Of a stretch of 22,617 nucleotides of DNA, positions 14,066 through 20,565 are shown piece by piece. This DNA is from an uncultured Eubacteriales bacterium. GTDB taxonomy: Bacteria; Bacillota; Clostridia; Lachnospirales; CAG-274. Position 1 is the first letter of the stretch; every line of letters starts with the position of its first letter. A model generated the notes under the pieces. That model was not told where the DNA came from. It ran no database searches and saw only the letters and a program-made list of their open reading frames with translations. Position numbers and translations under genes: made by a program. The DNA is taken from the NCBI GenBank assembly GCA_902496345.1, contig CABVAP010000026.1:1-22617 (forward strand). Reading direction: 5' to 3'.

Positions 14066-15193
14066 TTAAAGTTTATGAATAAGTGCTGCCATTGGAACCT
14101 TTTTAGGATTTACGACTAAGCTCCAGTTAGTTGGAGTTGCAAGCATAGCATTTGTTGGGTGATATATGCCACTTGGATATACAGCCGATGTGTTCCAAGA
14201 AAGCCCTTTAGGGTGAATAACCATACATCTTCTGTTGATTAAGTAGTCAATAGCAGTTAAAGTATCTCTATCGGTTTCAGTTCCAATAAATCCTTGTGGC
14301 ATACCGTCTTGACGAATAAAAGCTCCTGAGCCTAAGAAGTAAGTTGTATAAACAATATCTTCTTTTGCTTTTACATAATCACCAGCAGTTACACCATCTG
14401 GCAAACCTCTTGTTAAAATTGAAATTTCGCTGTCACCAACTTCTGCATCTTTGTCAACAATCTTCAAAGCACTAGGTGTTGAACTCTGACAAGTTTCATA
14501 AGCAACGTAAGGCATAGCGTCATCGATAACAACTCTATAACCTAAGTAAGTGTCAATTTTAATCTGTAAGGTTGCGTCATACTCTGTTTGGATTTGCTGA
14601 TTTTTCTGCAACTGCGTATATGTTGCTGAGTGCATAAACACCATACCAAGGCTATCAAAGTGGTCACCTAACTTCTGTTTTGTATCAAGGGTATTACCTA
14701 CTGAAATCTTACCTGCTTCACCACTTAAAGCACTTACATCATTGACGTGAGCTTTTAAAGCACCTTTTGTTGGGTCAAGCACACCTTTTAAAATTGATAA
14801 GTAGATTGCTTGTTCTTTTGTGTTCCACCAGTCAGCTAACAACTGTGCAACAGCTCCCATAGGGTCACTACCACCTAAAACACTTGCAAGGTCTGTCGCT
14901 CCCCAAGCCTTTTGTCGCATAAGCAGTGTTGCGTGTGCTGCTGATGTTGTAATATTTTCAACAGTCACGCTACTTTCGCCAAAGACATCATCGTCACCCT
15001 CTAAAGCGTTGTATTGAGGTAGCATAATGAATCTGCCTCCCTGTGGTGTGCCATTGATAAGTTGTGCCACTATTGCGTCATTTACGGCGATACCTGAATT
15101 AACAAATCTGTTTAATTCCGTTGTTCTGTTTAATGTGTATTCTGAAAATTTTTCTGGTACAATTTGCATACCTGCATAAGTTGTTATAGCCAT
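14066..15193 (-). CDS. Major capsid protein
   Basis: 375 residues from ATG 15193 behind GGAGGCTAAAAT. It reads as the Gp13-like major capsid type found with SPP1-type portals: N-terminal VPEKFSEYTLNRTTELNRFV, then GGRFIMLPQYNALEGDDDVF, the E-loop/long helix region LLMRQKAWGATDLASVLGGS and WNTKEQAIYLSILKGVL, and an A-domain with MHSATYTQLQKNQ, YLGYRVVIDDAMP and YTTYFLGSGAF. The HK97 fold is expected from the family. Scaffold lies just upstream, as usual. No decoration or fused domain is seen. High copy number in the virion fits the strong leader. Confidence 0.93.
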   Translation of the reverse strand: MAITTYAGMQIVPEKFSEYTLNRTTELNRFVNSGIAVNDAIVAQLINGTPQGGRFIMLPQYNALEGDDDVFGESSVTVENITTSAAHATLLMRQKAWGATDLASVLGGSDPMGAVAQLLADWWNTKEQAIYLSILKGVLDPTKGALKAHVNDVSALSGEAGKISVGNTLDTKQKLGDHFDSLGMVFMHSATYTQLQKNQQIQTEYDATLQIKIDTYLGYRVVIDDAMPYVAYETCQSSTPSALKIVDKDAEVGDSEISILTRGLPDGVTAGDYVKAKEDIVYTTYFLGSGAFIRQDGMPQGFIGTETDRDTLTAIDYLINRRCMVIHPKGLSWNTSAVYPSGIYHPTNAMLATPTNWSLVVNPKKVPMAALIHKL

Positions 15194-15215
15194 ATTTTAG
15201 CCTCCTTTAATTTAA

Positions 15216-15899
15216 TTAGATTTTACGAGCAACGTCCCTTAATTGTTGTGCTAACTCTGGGTTTGTTGCCTCAAGTGCCATTTGTTCAGTCAAAGAAAAA
15301 CTTTCTTCTGAATATGGATTTTTACCACCATTTAAGTTTGTTTTGCTAGGGATATATCCATTGTCTTTAAATCGTTTGTTCACTTCGGCGCTTACAGCCT
15401 TATCAAACAACTCTTTAAATGATTTTACTTTTCTGTCAATCTCGGTTTCGTCCTCACCAATAACAAAATCTATTAAAGACAACGCTGTATCACTCCCATC
15501 ATCAAGACCAGCCTCTTTAATTGCTTTTACTGCATAAAGTCGGTTTTCTTTTTCGATGATTGCCTTTTCACGCTCAATAATAGCCTTTTCTTTTTCGTCA
15601 ATTTCAACTTGTTTAAGTTCGTCATCAGTAAGTTTTTCTCTCTGTAAACGTTCAAGTTTTCTTTTTAAGTCACTTTTTTCTTTGCGTTCTTTGGCTGTTG
15701 CTTTGTCGACTCTGCTCTGTAAAATTCTTTCAAGCTTGTCATAATCAATAGACTCATCGTTTTCTTTGCTGACATCTTCCTCTTTGTCCTCTGACTTATC
15801 GTCAGACTTGGCATCGATACTACCAAGAAGTTTTTCGTACACTTCTTTCGTAATATCTCCGTTTTTTAATAATTCCTGTAGTTCGGTTTGTGTAAACAT
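15216..15899 (-). CDS. Capsid scaffolding protein
   Basis: 227 residues from ATG 15899 behind AGGAGGTAAAA. Residues about 30-50 are acidic (KSEDKEEDVSKENDESIDYD); residues about 55-130 form a long charged coiled-coil (KLERILQSRVDKATAKER, EKEKAIIEREKAIIEKENR) typical of scaffolds such as GP20-like/DUF4355 proteins. The C-terminal part contains NKRFKDNGYIPSKTNLNGG, a known style of capsid-binding end. Position directly before the major capsid gene completes the case. It would be removed from the prohead before packaging; no separate protease gene is in the window. A second GGAGG lies 29 bases upstream of its own site. Confidence 0.9.
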   Translation of the reverse strand: MFTQTELQELLKNGDITKEVYEKLLGSIDAKSDDKSEDKEEDVSKENDESIDYDKLERILQSRVDKATAKERKEKSDLKRKLERLQREKLTDDELKQVEIDEKEKAIIEREKAIIEKENRLYAVKAIKEAGLDDGSDTALSLIDFVIGEDETEIDRKVKSFKELFDKAVSAEVNKRFKDNGYIPSKTNLNGGKNPYSEESFSLTEQMALEATNPELAQQLRDVARKI

Positions 15900-16083
15900 T
15901 TTTACCTCCTAAATCCATATAGAATTTTTTTAGCCTCCGTATAGAAAGCAATATAAAAAGCACACCGTATAGATGTGCTTAATTAACGTTTTTACTTTTT
16001 CCCACCCTACCAATTACCAACAGCTACTGTATAGCTCACCTCTGCTATACCCATTCACTATAAATTTTAGTAATTTTACCCAC
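15900..16083 (-). promoter_or_regulatory. Untranslated leader before scaffold gene
   Basis: I find no supported gene here. On the minus strand it holds an inverted repeat GTATAGC/GCTATAC (16029-16050) whose 8-base loop contains GAGGTGA, a hairpin at 15958-15980, and two ribosome-binding-like GGAGG boxes at 15934-15938 and 15905-15909. The two boxes lie in an imperfect direct repeat that starts TTCTATAYGGA. Only the second box is at the right distance from the scaffold ATG. No convincing promoter is seen. Confidence 0.5.
15955..15980 (-). terminator. Terminator-like hairpin upstream of scaffold gene
   Basis: Minus strand stem AAGCACA with TGTGCTT around a 9-base loop, followed by TTTTTAT. The T tract is short and the scaffold ribosome binding site starts about 50 bases later, so it may act as an attenuator or mRNA end rather than a complete stop. 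Confidence 0.55.
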
Positions 16084-16121
16084 AAAAAAAAGACATCTAA
16101 AAAATTTTTTTAAATGTCTTT
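16084..16121 (-). terminator. Terminator of the toxin mRNA
   Basis: Minus strand stem of 16 bases (AAAGACATTTAAAAAA with TTTTTTAGATGTCTTT, one G-T pair) followed by at least seven T. It lies about 135 bases after the toxin stop and beyond the antisense RNA gene, so the toxin mRNA would span the complete antisense RNA. Confidence 0.82.
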
Positions 16122-16146
16122 ACAAATGATATATTTGTGCTATAAT
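16119..16146 (+). promoter_or_regulatory. Promoter of antisense antitoxin RNA
   Basis: TTTACA at 16119-16124 and a perfect TATAAT at 16141-16146 with a 16-base spacer, pointing against the toxin gene. It is the only clear plus-strand promoter in the window. Its -35 box overlaps the stem of the toxin mRNA terminator by three bases, a compact overlap like that in txpA/RatA-type loci. Confidence 0.8.
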
Positions 16147-16152
16147 TTAATT

Positions 16153-16243
16153 AGAAAAGGTAATCGCCACAAAGTGTGGTTGACCGTATTATGGATTAGA
16201 AAATTCCACCCGTACCGACCAAAGTAACAGGGTGGTTTTTTCT
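16153..16243 (+). ncRNA. Antisense RNA antitoxin, type I system
   Basis: A transcript of about 90 bases is predicted from the promoter at 16119-16146 to the terminator at 16206-16241. It lies entirely within the 3' untranslated part of the convergent toxin mRNA and would be complementary to it over its full length. It contains a small hairpin CCACA/TGTGG (16167-16179) and ends in the terminator hairpin. In Bacillus RatA, SR4 and SR5 and in clostridial RCd RNAs, such 3'-overlapping antisense RNAs lead to degradation of the toxin mRNA by RNase III or block its translation. The function here is inferred from this arrangement and from the toxin-like peptide; start and end points are estimates. 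Confidence 0.78.
16206..16241 (+). terminator. Terminator of the antisense RNA
   Basis: Plus strand stem CCACCC (16206-16211) and GGGTGG (16230-16235) with an 18-base loop, followed by six T. On the minus strand the same hairpin is not followed by a T tract, so it is oriented for the antisense RNA only. Confidence 0.85.
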
Positions 16244-16257
16244 ATGTAAAGAAAAAA

Positions 16258-16347
16258 CTACTTACAAAACGTAAAAATGAATGTAAGTAAAGCCAAAAGG
16301 AAAAGACCAAAGGTCATCAAATCCTTAAAATCAAAATGATTTTTCAT
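16258..16347 (-). CDS. Type I toxin, holin-like small hydrophobic peptide
   Basis: 29 residues from ATG 16347 (an ATG two codons earlier, at 16353, touches the GGAGGTG site and is less well spaced). The peptide has a polar start MKNHFDFKD and one membrane segment LMTFGLFLLALLTFIFTF ending in CK. This is the form of the Fst/TxpA/BsrG and putative holin-like toxin group, whose members kill by damaging the cell membrane or envelope synthesis. A convergent antisense RNA overlaps the 3' end of its mRNA. The gene has its own promoter and terminator and lies within the late operon of the phage between YjcQ and scaffold. In prophages such loci favour retention of the element. It is far below normal gene-length limits, so it is easily missed. 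Confidence 0.8.
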   Translation of the reverse strand: MKNHFDFKDLMTFGLFLLALLTFIFTFCK

Positions 16348-16355
16348 TGGCATCA

Positions 16356-16378
16356 CCTCCATTCTAAAAGAATGAAGG
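16356..16378 (-). promoter_or_regulatory. Hairpin that sequesters the toxin ribosome binding site
   Basis: In the toxin mRNA, CCTTCATTCT is followed by TTT and AGAATGGAGG: a 10-pair stem with one G-U pair and a 3-base loop. The 3' arm contains GGAGG, the toxin Shine-Dalgarno box, so translation should be weak until the structure opens. This type of occlusion is known for other type I toxin mRNAs. Confidence 0.72.
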
Positions 16379-16411
16379 CCAACACACCCTGCACCGATTA
16401 CCCATATCGGC

Positions 16412-16440
16412 ATTTTAACACAAAACATAATTCAATGCAA
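16412..16440 (-). promoter_or_regulatory. Promoter of toxin gene
   Basis: Minus strand TTGCAT, 17-base spacer, TAAAAT, with TG one base before the -10 box (extended -10). A start near 16405 gives a leader of about 58 bases and an mRNA of about 320 bases to the terminator at 16084. A TTGACA at 16448-16453 lies further upstream but has a poor -10 partner. Confidence 0.6.
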
Positions 16441-16449
16441 CTGTTTTTG

Positions 16450-16590
16450 TCAATTTTTGTTAGCAACAAGTACAACTTTAGCCCCATTATTTTCAACAAA
16501 TTTACCTTTGTCATTAATTATTGCAATAACATTATTTTTTCTATCCATAACAATAATTTCTTTGTAGCTTTTGCCATTTATTTTAATCAT
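16450..16590 (-). CDS. 46-residue protein, unknown
   Basis: 46 residues from ATG 16590 behind GGTGAGAAG. The sequence is beta-like, with MIKINGKSYKEIIVMDRKN, NVIAIINDKGKF and NGAKVVLVANKN: three alternating strand-turn units and no Cys or Trp. I do not recognise it. It lies directly behind a terminator hairpin, as does the other 46-residue gene in the island at 17062-17202, and in front of the toxin gene. It may be an accessory (moron-type) gene of the phage. The toxin promoter starts within 10 bases after its stop. Confidence 0.55.
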   Translation of the reverse strand: MIKINGKSYKEIIVMDRKNNVIAIINDKGKFVENNGAKVVLVANKN

Positions 16591-16609
16591 CTTCTCACCA
16601 ACTTCCAAC

Positions 16610-16640
16610 AAAAAAGACACCTAATAAAGTAAGTGCCTTT
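16610..16640 (-). terminator. Intrinsic terminator after YjcQ-like gene
   Basis: Minus strand stem AAAGGCACTT with AGGTGTCTTT (two G-U pairs) around ACTTTATT, followed by six T. The 5' arm and loop share GGCACTTACTTT with the terminator at 17215-17242. The next ribosome binding site follows within 20 bases. Confidence 0.82.
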
Positions 16641-16651
16641 AACCAACAATC

Positions 16652-16963
16652 TTAAATCATTTCTCTAATACCTTTTGCAAGATTTGCAGCTTTTTTCATT
16701 AGCGAATTTTCGTTCAGATATTCAAGTCCTTTCAATGTTATTCTTGGGTTACTGAAATTAACAAACACGTGGTTACTAACTGAACGTTTTACGGTAATAC
16801 CTTGTACATACTCCTCCTTTACAAGCATTTCAATTAAGCAAGACCAGCGTGGTTCGCTTATCTTTAAATTCTCAGCTGATATTTCGCTGATGTCAAATTC
16901 TTCATAATCCATAGCTTTTTGAAGTATCTTTAATATTTTATATATTGTTTTAAAATCTTCCAT
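16652..16963 (-). CDS. YjcQ-family protein
   Basis: 103 residues from ATG 16963, chosen because AGAGGTGGTAAA precedes it; a further 15 residues could be read from 17008 without a site. The sequence MEDFKTIYKILKILQKAMDY, then SAENLKISEPRWSCLIEMLV, EEYVQGITV, and PRITLKGLEYLNENSLMKK fits the YjcQ group: a small winged-helix-like protein with a C-terminal IT-x-KGxEYLxENSxMKK motif, common in Bacillota chromosomes and prophages. The fold suggests DNA or protein binding, but no biochemical role is established to my knowledge. It stands between two terminators in the accessory island. Expression from its own promoter is possible but I see no strong one. Confidence 0.82.
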   Translation of the reverse strand: MEDFKTIYKILKILQKAMDYEEFDISEISAENLKISEPRWSCLIEMLVKEEYVQGITVKRSVSNHVFVNFSNPRITLKGLEYLNENSLMKKAANLAKGIREMI

Positions 16964-16999
16964 TTTACCACCTCTTACATAAAAAAAAGAACCTTTTAA

Positions 17000-17017
17000 C
17001 GTCTGCACTCAAAGACG
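17000..17017 (-). promoter_or_regulatory. Small hairpin in leader of YjcQ-like gene
   Basis: Minus strand CGTCT/AGACG around an 8-base loop. An eight-T tract follows only 11 bases later, so it is a weak terminator at best. The 98 bases between 17062 and the YjcQ start hold no gene that I can support. Confidence 0.3.
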
Positions 17018-17061
17018 AATAGTTGTGGTAACGACCCCTGTCCACCAAAAGACACAAAATA

Positions 17062-17202
17062 TTAATCATATTTAGGTGTCAGCCTAACCCTGTAACCTTT
17101 TGCAATATTAACAGCATCAGCTTTAATCTCTGCAATAATTACAGGGTTTTCGCTTTCTGTTTCTATTGTGATTTTAGTATAGTCTTTTAGAGTTTTATCC
17201 AT
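17062..17202 (-). CDS. 46-residue protein, unknown
   Basis: 46 residues from ATG 17202 with an excellent GGAGGTGAGAAA site. The chain reads MDKTLKDYTKITIETESENP, then VIIAEIKADAVNIAKGYRVR and a short end. It looks like a small alpha/beta protein with a Thr/Glu-rich strand at the start; no Cys, Trp or membrane segment. I do not recognise it. The T tract of a terminator directly adjoins its ribosome binding site, the same layout as at 16450-16590, and the two products have equal length although they are not clearly similar. It may be a moron gene. Confidence 0.6.
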   Translation of the reverse strand: MDKTLKDYTKITIETESENPVIIAEIKADAVNIAKGYRVRLTPKYD

Positions 17203-17214
17203 TTTCTCACCTCC

Positions 17215-17242
17215 AAAAAAAGCACCTACCAAAGTAAGTGCC
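17215..17242 (-). terminator. Intrinsic terminator after MuF gene pair
   Basis: Minus strand stem GGCACTTAC with GTAGGTGC(T) (one G-U pair) around CTTTG-type loop, followed by seven T. It begins 12 bases after the 70-residue gene and would close the packaging/head-morphogenesis transcript unless read through. Confidence 0.85.
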
Positions 17243-17253
17243 TTCTTAATACT

Positions 17254-17466
17254 TTAATTTTTTGATTGTCTGAGTTCCGGAAACTGGTCTAATAAAAGAG
17301 CTTCTTCCTCTTCTTTACATAATCTATCCCATATTTCGTCATATTTTTTGAAAGCCTGTATCGCTTCTTCAGGAGCATCATCAACCAATGTGTATCTATT
17401 TTTTTCTTTATAGGGCTCAAATATTTTTCTCAACTCTAACATTTCTTTGTTGGGCAAAACTCTCAT
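17254..17466 (-). CDS. 70-residue acidic protein coupled to MuF gene
   Basis: 70 residues. The ATG at 17466 overlaps the MuF stop as ATGA, and AGGAGATGAAAAA lies upstream, so both genes are translationally coupled. The product is helical and acidic (LELRKIFEPYKEKNRY, PEEAIQAFKKYDEIWDRL, KEEEEALLLDQFPELRQ). I do not recognise a family. MuF proteins with toxin-like C-termini are often followed by an immunity gene, and the coupling, small size and acidity would fit that role; a plain head-assembly protein is equally possible. A strong terminator follows, so the pair ends a transcription unit. Confidence 0.7.
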   Translation of the reverse strand: MRVLPNKEMLELRKIFEPYKEKNRYTLVDDAPEEAIQAFKKYDEIWDRLCKEEEEALLLDQFPELRQSKN

Positions 17467-19073
17467 TTTTTCATCTCCTCTAAATACCTTTTCGTCCTGT
17501 ATTCTGTATATGTTTCATCATATTCGCTATGATTATATTTTGTATACGCATAATCACTTATGTCACCTATATCGTATCCTTTTTTCTCCAGTCTGTCAAG
17601 TTTTTTCTTGCAATCTTTTCTAAGTCCGTTAATATATTTTTGAAATTCTTCAGCCGAATTTATGATATTGCCATTTCTAATATATCTATCCCTGTCTTGC
17701 CAATGAATAAACTCGTGTGTCAAGGTACTTAATTTATTTTCTGGGCATACAAAATCACTTTGAATAGCTAAAATTGCGTCATCATCAGCTTTTGCTATAT
17801 TTTCTGATACATATATCAAGTTTTTAGCAGGATTAAAAGAAGCTATAACTCTATCATCAAGTTCTCTTGATGTAGTGATTATAATTTTAGGTATATTAGG
17901 GTTATCTTTTTCACCTAATAAATCAAGAACTTTAGAAATGTCATTATTAATTTCCCTTATATGATTAGGTTTAAGTTTGGCTTTATCAGAAACATAAACA
18001 TCTCTATTTTTTATTGATGATACCTTACTTGCAACAATTACAGTACCTTTTCTTGTTTGTTCTGTTTTGTTATTTTTATCTATAATAATTTGTCTGTCTT
18101 GTGTGTATTCTTTTTTGCTAACTTTTTTCCCTGTTGCCTTTTCAAATTCTTCAACTGTCATCAAATTATATTCCAAAAAGCATCTACAATTACAGTCGTG
18201 GCTTGCAACTCCCGTTTGTGACGGTGCTTTTGCCTTAATACCACCACCAAGGTCAAACAATTCACCGGCTTTAACTGTTACATTTTCCATTTTTTGATGA
18301 TTAGCCCCATTTTTACTTTTGCTAGTCACCCAACCCTTTTTAGTTTTTCGCCTTTGGTTTGGTCTAACTCTTTCATCTTTCATCGTTCGCCAAGTAACAG
18401 CATATATAAGTTCGCTATCTTCAAGACCCTCTTGTATATGCTCTGCACAATCCATAAAGCCACTTTCAATGTTTCGGTGTGTTTCTGTCCTTGTTATGTT
18501 CATAGCCTTGTTATAGCTAACATTAACTCGTTCTGAGATACGTTTTGCCATTTTCTCGTATCTATCACCTTGCATTAAACCGATATTCAATTCCTTTTGA
18601 ATTTGATATATAACTTCTTGTCTATGTTTTTCAAGCACCGCCGGTAAAGTCAGCTTACTTATATTGTTGTTTACTGCATTTTTTAAAACATTAGGGTTGA
18701 CATCGATGTTTTTTGTAGCCTCTTCAAACTCTTCTGATGTATCAGCCTTTTTAAAAGCATTCATCATACCTTGATAACTCTTGCTGTATGTATCATCAAC
18801 AAGCGTCATTATCTCCTTTTTTATTTCAAGAGCAATACTATTGACATTTTCAGCAATTTCACGTAAAAAGAGGGCCTTTTTATTTTGTGCATCTAAACTA
18901 GAAACATAAAAACGACCCTCTTCATCAGCATATTTTTTGTATCCGTCGGCAATAAATGCGTCAAGACTCTTTGAAAGTGATTGATATATCTTTCTTATTT
19001 TCTTATCTGTAAGCTCCTTTCTGTGTTCAGAAATACGCTTTATATCGTATAACAATTCAGATAAACTTGCCAT
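17463..19073 (-). CDS. MuF-type head morphogenesis protein with C-terminal HExxH domain
   Basis: 536 residues from ATG 19073 behind GGAGGTAATAA. Residues 1-165 are helical. Residues about 170-300 are the MuF domain (SPP1 gp7/Mu gpF): MNITRTETHRNIESG, VTWRTMKDERVRPNQ, and the Cys-rich end SHDCNCRCFLEYNL. This domain binds the portal inside the capsid. Beyond it, residues about 330-536 form an additional domain with TLTHEFIHWQDRDRY at 450-464: HEFIH (453-457) is a classic HExxH zinc-peptidase motif. ASFNPAKNLIYVSENIA lies before it and DETYTEYRTKRYLEEMKK after it, where a Glu could be the third ligand. SPP1 gp7 lacks such a domain. MuF proteins with varied C-terminal toxins are known in temperate phages. 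The enzyme call is inference. Confidence 0.85.
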   Translation of the reverse strand: MASLSELLYDIKRISEHRKELTDKKIRKIYQSLSKSLDAFIADGYKKYADEEGRFYVSSLDAQNKKALFLREIAENVNSIALEIKKEIMTLVDDTYSKSYQGMMNAFKKADTSEEFEEATKNIDVNPNVLKNAVNNNISKLTLPAVLEKHRQEVIYQIQKELNIGLMQGDRYEKMAKRISERVNVSYNKAMNITRTETHRNIESGFMDCAEHIQEGLEDSELIYAVTWRTMKDERVRPNQRRKTKKGWVTSKSKNGANHQKMENVTVKAGELFDLGGGIKAKAPSQTGVASHDCNCRCFLEYNLMTVEEFEKATGKKVSKKEYTQDRQIIIDKNNKTEQTRKGTVIVASKVSSIKNRDVYVSDKAKLKPNHIREINNDISKVLDLLGEKDNPNIPKIIITTSRELDDRVIASFNPAKNLIYVSENIAKADDDAILAIQSDFVCPENKLSTLTHEFIHWQDRDRYIRNGNIINSAEEFQKYINGLRKDCKKKLDRLEKKGYDIGDISDYAYTKYNHSEYDETYTEYRTKRYLEEMKK

Positions 19074-19089
19074 TTATTACCTCCTTATT

Positions 19090-20565
19090 TTATTCCGTTT
19101 CTTCTGTATCTTCGGTTGTTATTTCTTCTGTTTCGCTGTTATCAGTTTCCTGAACATTTTCATCTTGCTTATCATCATATAACGATGTAACTCCACCTTG
19201 TTCGTCTTCTAAAAGTTGCATAACGTAATCAACGTCATCAATTCCGGATATTTGACCATATACCCATTGCTTTGGTAAACCAGCACCGATATAGGCCTGT
19301 GCTGTCTGCGCTTCGCTTAATCGGTCCAGAGGGAAATTACGGTTAAATTCCATTACTATTTGCAATGGGTCAACGGTAATTCCTTTTTTTCTCCAACTAC
19401 TGCTTAACACTTTCCACATATATTGAGCAGAGTTCATAACGTTGGCTTCAAAAGCAGCACATTTTGTTTCAAGTCCGTGCAACTTAAATTTAAGCGACAC
19501 ACCACTTGCATTACCAAATGTGTCATCGCCCATATTAGGTGTCTTTGAAAATCTATATATATTATCTTCAAGACGTTCTAAATGGTGTTCGGTAAAAGTA
19601 TCATTTATATTTTTAGTAACCCACTTAACAGGTTCATTCACAGGGTTAGAACCCATTTGAGGTATAATAAGCACACCTGATTTTTGTGCTTTTTTAATGA
19701 CTTCAGAATCAACGTTTACACCGACTTGCATTAGAGCGTGTACAAAAGCCTCAACCTCGTTACTGTTGTCTGATAAAACTTTGTCGTAATCGTCTATCAA
19801 CGTTAAAACTCTTTCAGCATCTCCTATACATTCCCTGTTGTTTGATATACCTTGTAAAGGGCAATAATCAAATAAGTGTAACCTTTTGTCAACTAATTGC
19901 AAAGATAGCAAATCACCTTTGTAGATTTCAATGTACTTACTGTCATAAAATTCAACAGTCCATTTTTCAGCACCGTCAATATCTTTTGTCTTATAATATC
20001 TTATAGCGTACTCTGGTTCAGATATATCGGTATCAGATAGAATAATAGTTTCATAGCCGTGTATTGGCATTACTCGCTCAAATCCCTCAGTATCAATAAA
20101 AAAAAGCCTGCCCGCATATCCGTATATGCTTGCAAACTTTGTTGTTTCCATATCAACACCAAACATATTATTTCTTGTTGTAAAATCGGTCAAGGCTTTT
20201 GACGCTTTTTGTAAACCCTCTTCGCCCCCTGTTGCCTCTTTTGCTTCATCGGTCTTGCTATAGCTATAAGCAATAGGTTCTCCAGCAAAATATCCAACTT
20301 TGAAATCGACTATCTCACTAAAAAAGTCGTTGTTTATTCTGTTGTTTATAGGATTTTCTTCTTCATATCGTGGTTGCCTGCCGAATATAGGTACACCTGT
20401 TAAAATTGCCCTGTATCTGTCATATAATTGTTTATTGTATATAGCGTTTGGCAAATGCTTTTGTATAATCTTATATAACAATGATGTTGTTATTCCATTC
20501 TTTCTTATTTCCTCAAGCTCTGCCGAAAATTCTTGTAAAATTTCAAGTTCTGACCTAACCCTCAT
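19090..20565 (-). CDS. Portal protein, SPP1 gp6-type
   Basis: 491 residues from ATG 20565 behind GGGGGTGAAAAA. It has the layout of the SPP1 gp6/Phage_prot_Gp6 portal: residues 40-70 with NKQLYDRYRAILTGVPIFGR, then a wing region (FFSEIVDFKVGYFAGEPIAY), RYYKTKDIDGAEKWTVEFYD and a clip/stem region with NREDCIGDAE-like text (NNRECIGDAERVLTLIDDYDKVLSDNSNE) followed by KTPNMGDDTFGNASGVSLKF, the most conserved part of the family. The C-terminal 35 residues are Asp/Glu-rich and disordered. Length is close to SPP1 gp6. It forms the dodecameric ring that DNA passes through. ATGA coupling to the small upstream gene is present. Confidence 0.93.
   Translation of the reverse strand: MRVRSELEILQEFSAELEEIRKNGITTSLLYKIIQKHLPNAIYNKQLYDRYRAILTGVPIFGRQPRYEEENPINNRINNDFFSEIVDFKVGYFAGEPIAYSYSKTDEAKEATGGEEGLQKASKALTDFTTRNNMFGVDMETTKFASIYGYAGRLFFIDTEGFERVMPIHGYETIILSDTDISEPEYAIRYYKTKDIDGAEKWTVEFYDSKYIEIYKGDLLSLQLVDKRLHLFDYCPLQGISNNRECIGDAERVLTLIDDYDKVLSDNSNEVEAFVHALMQVGVNVDSEVIKKAQKSGVLIIPQMGSNPVNEPVKWVTKNINDTFTEHHLERLEDNIYRFSKTPNMGDDTFGNASGVSLKFKLHGLETKCAAFEANVMNSAQYMWKVLSSSWRKKGITVDPLQIVMEFNRNFPLDRLSEAQTAQAYIGAGLPKQWVYGQISGIDDVDYVMQLLEDEQGGVTSLYDDKQDENVQETDNSETEEITTEDTEETE

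Noticed and set aside
16007..16054. 15-codon minus-strand frame reading MGIAEVSYTVAVGNW
   Set aside because: No ribosome binding site before the ATG, and its start lies within an inverted repeat; too short to support as a gene.
16964..17008. Longer N-terminus of the YjcQ-like protein
   Set aside because: The extra 15 residues have no ribosome binding site, while ATG 16963 has AGAGGTGG at a good distance and starts the family-typical sequence.
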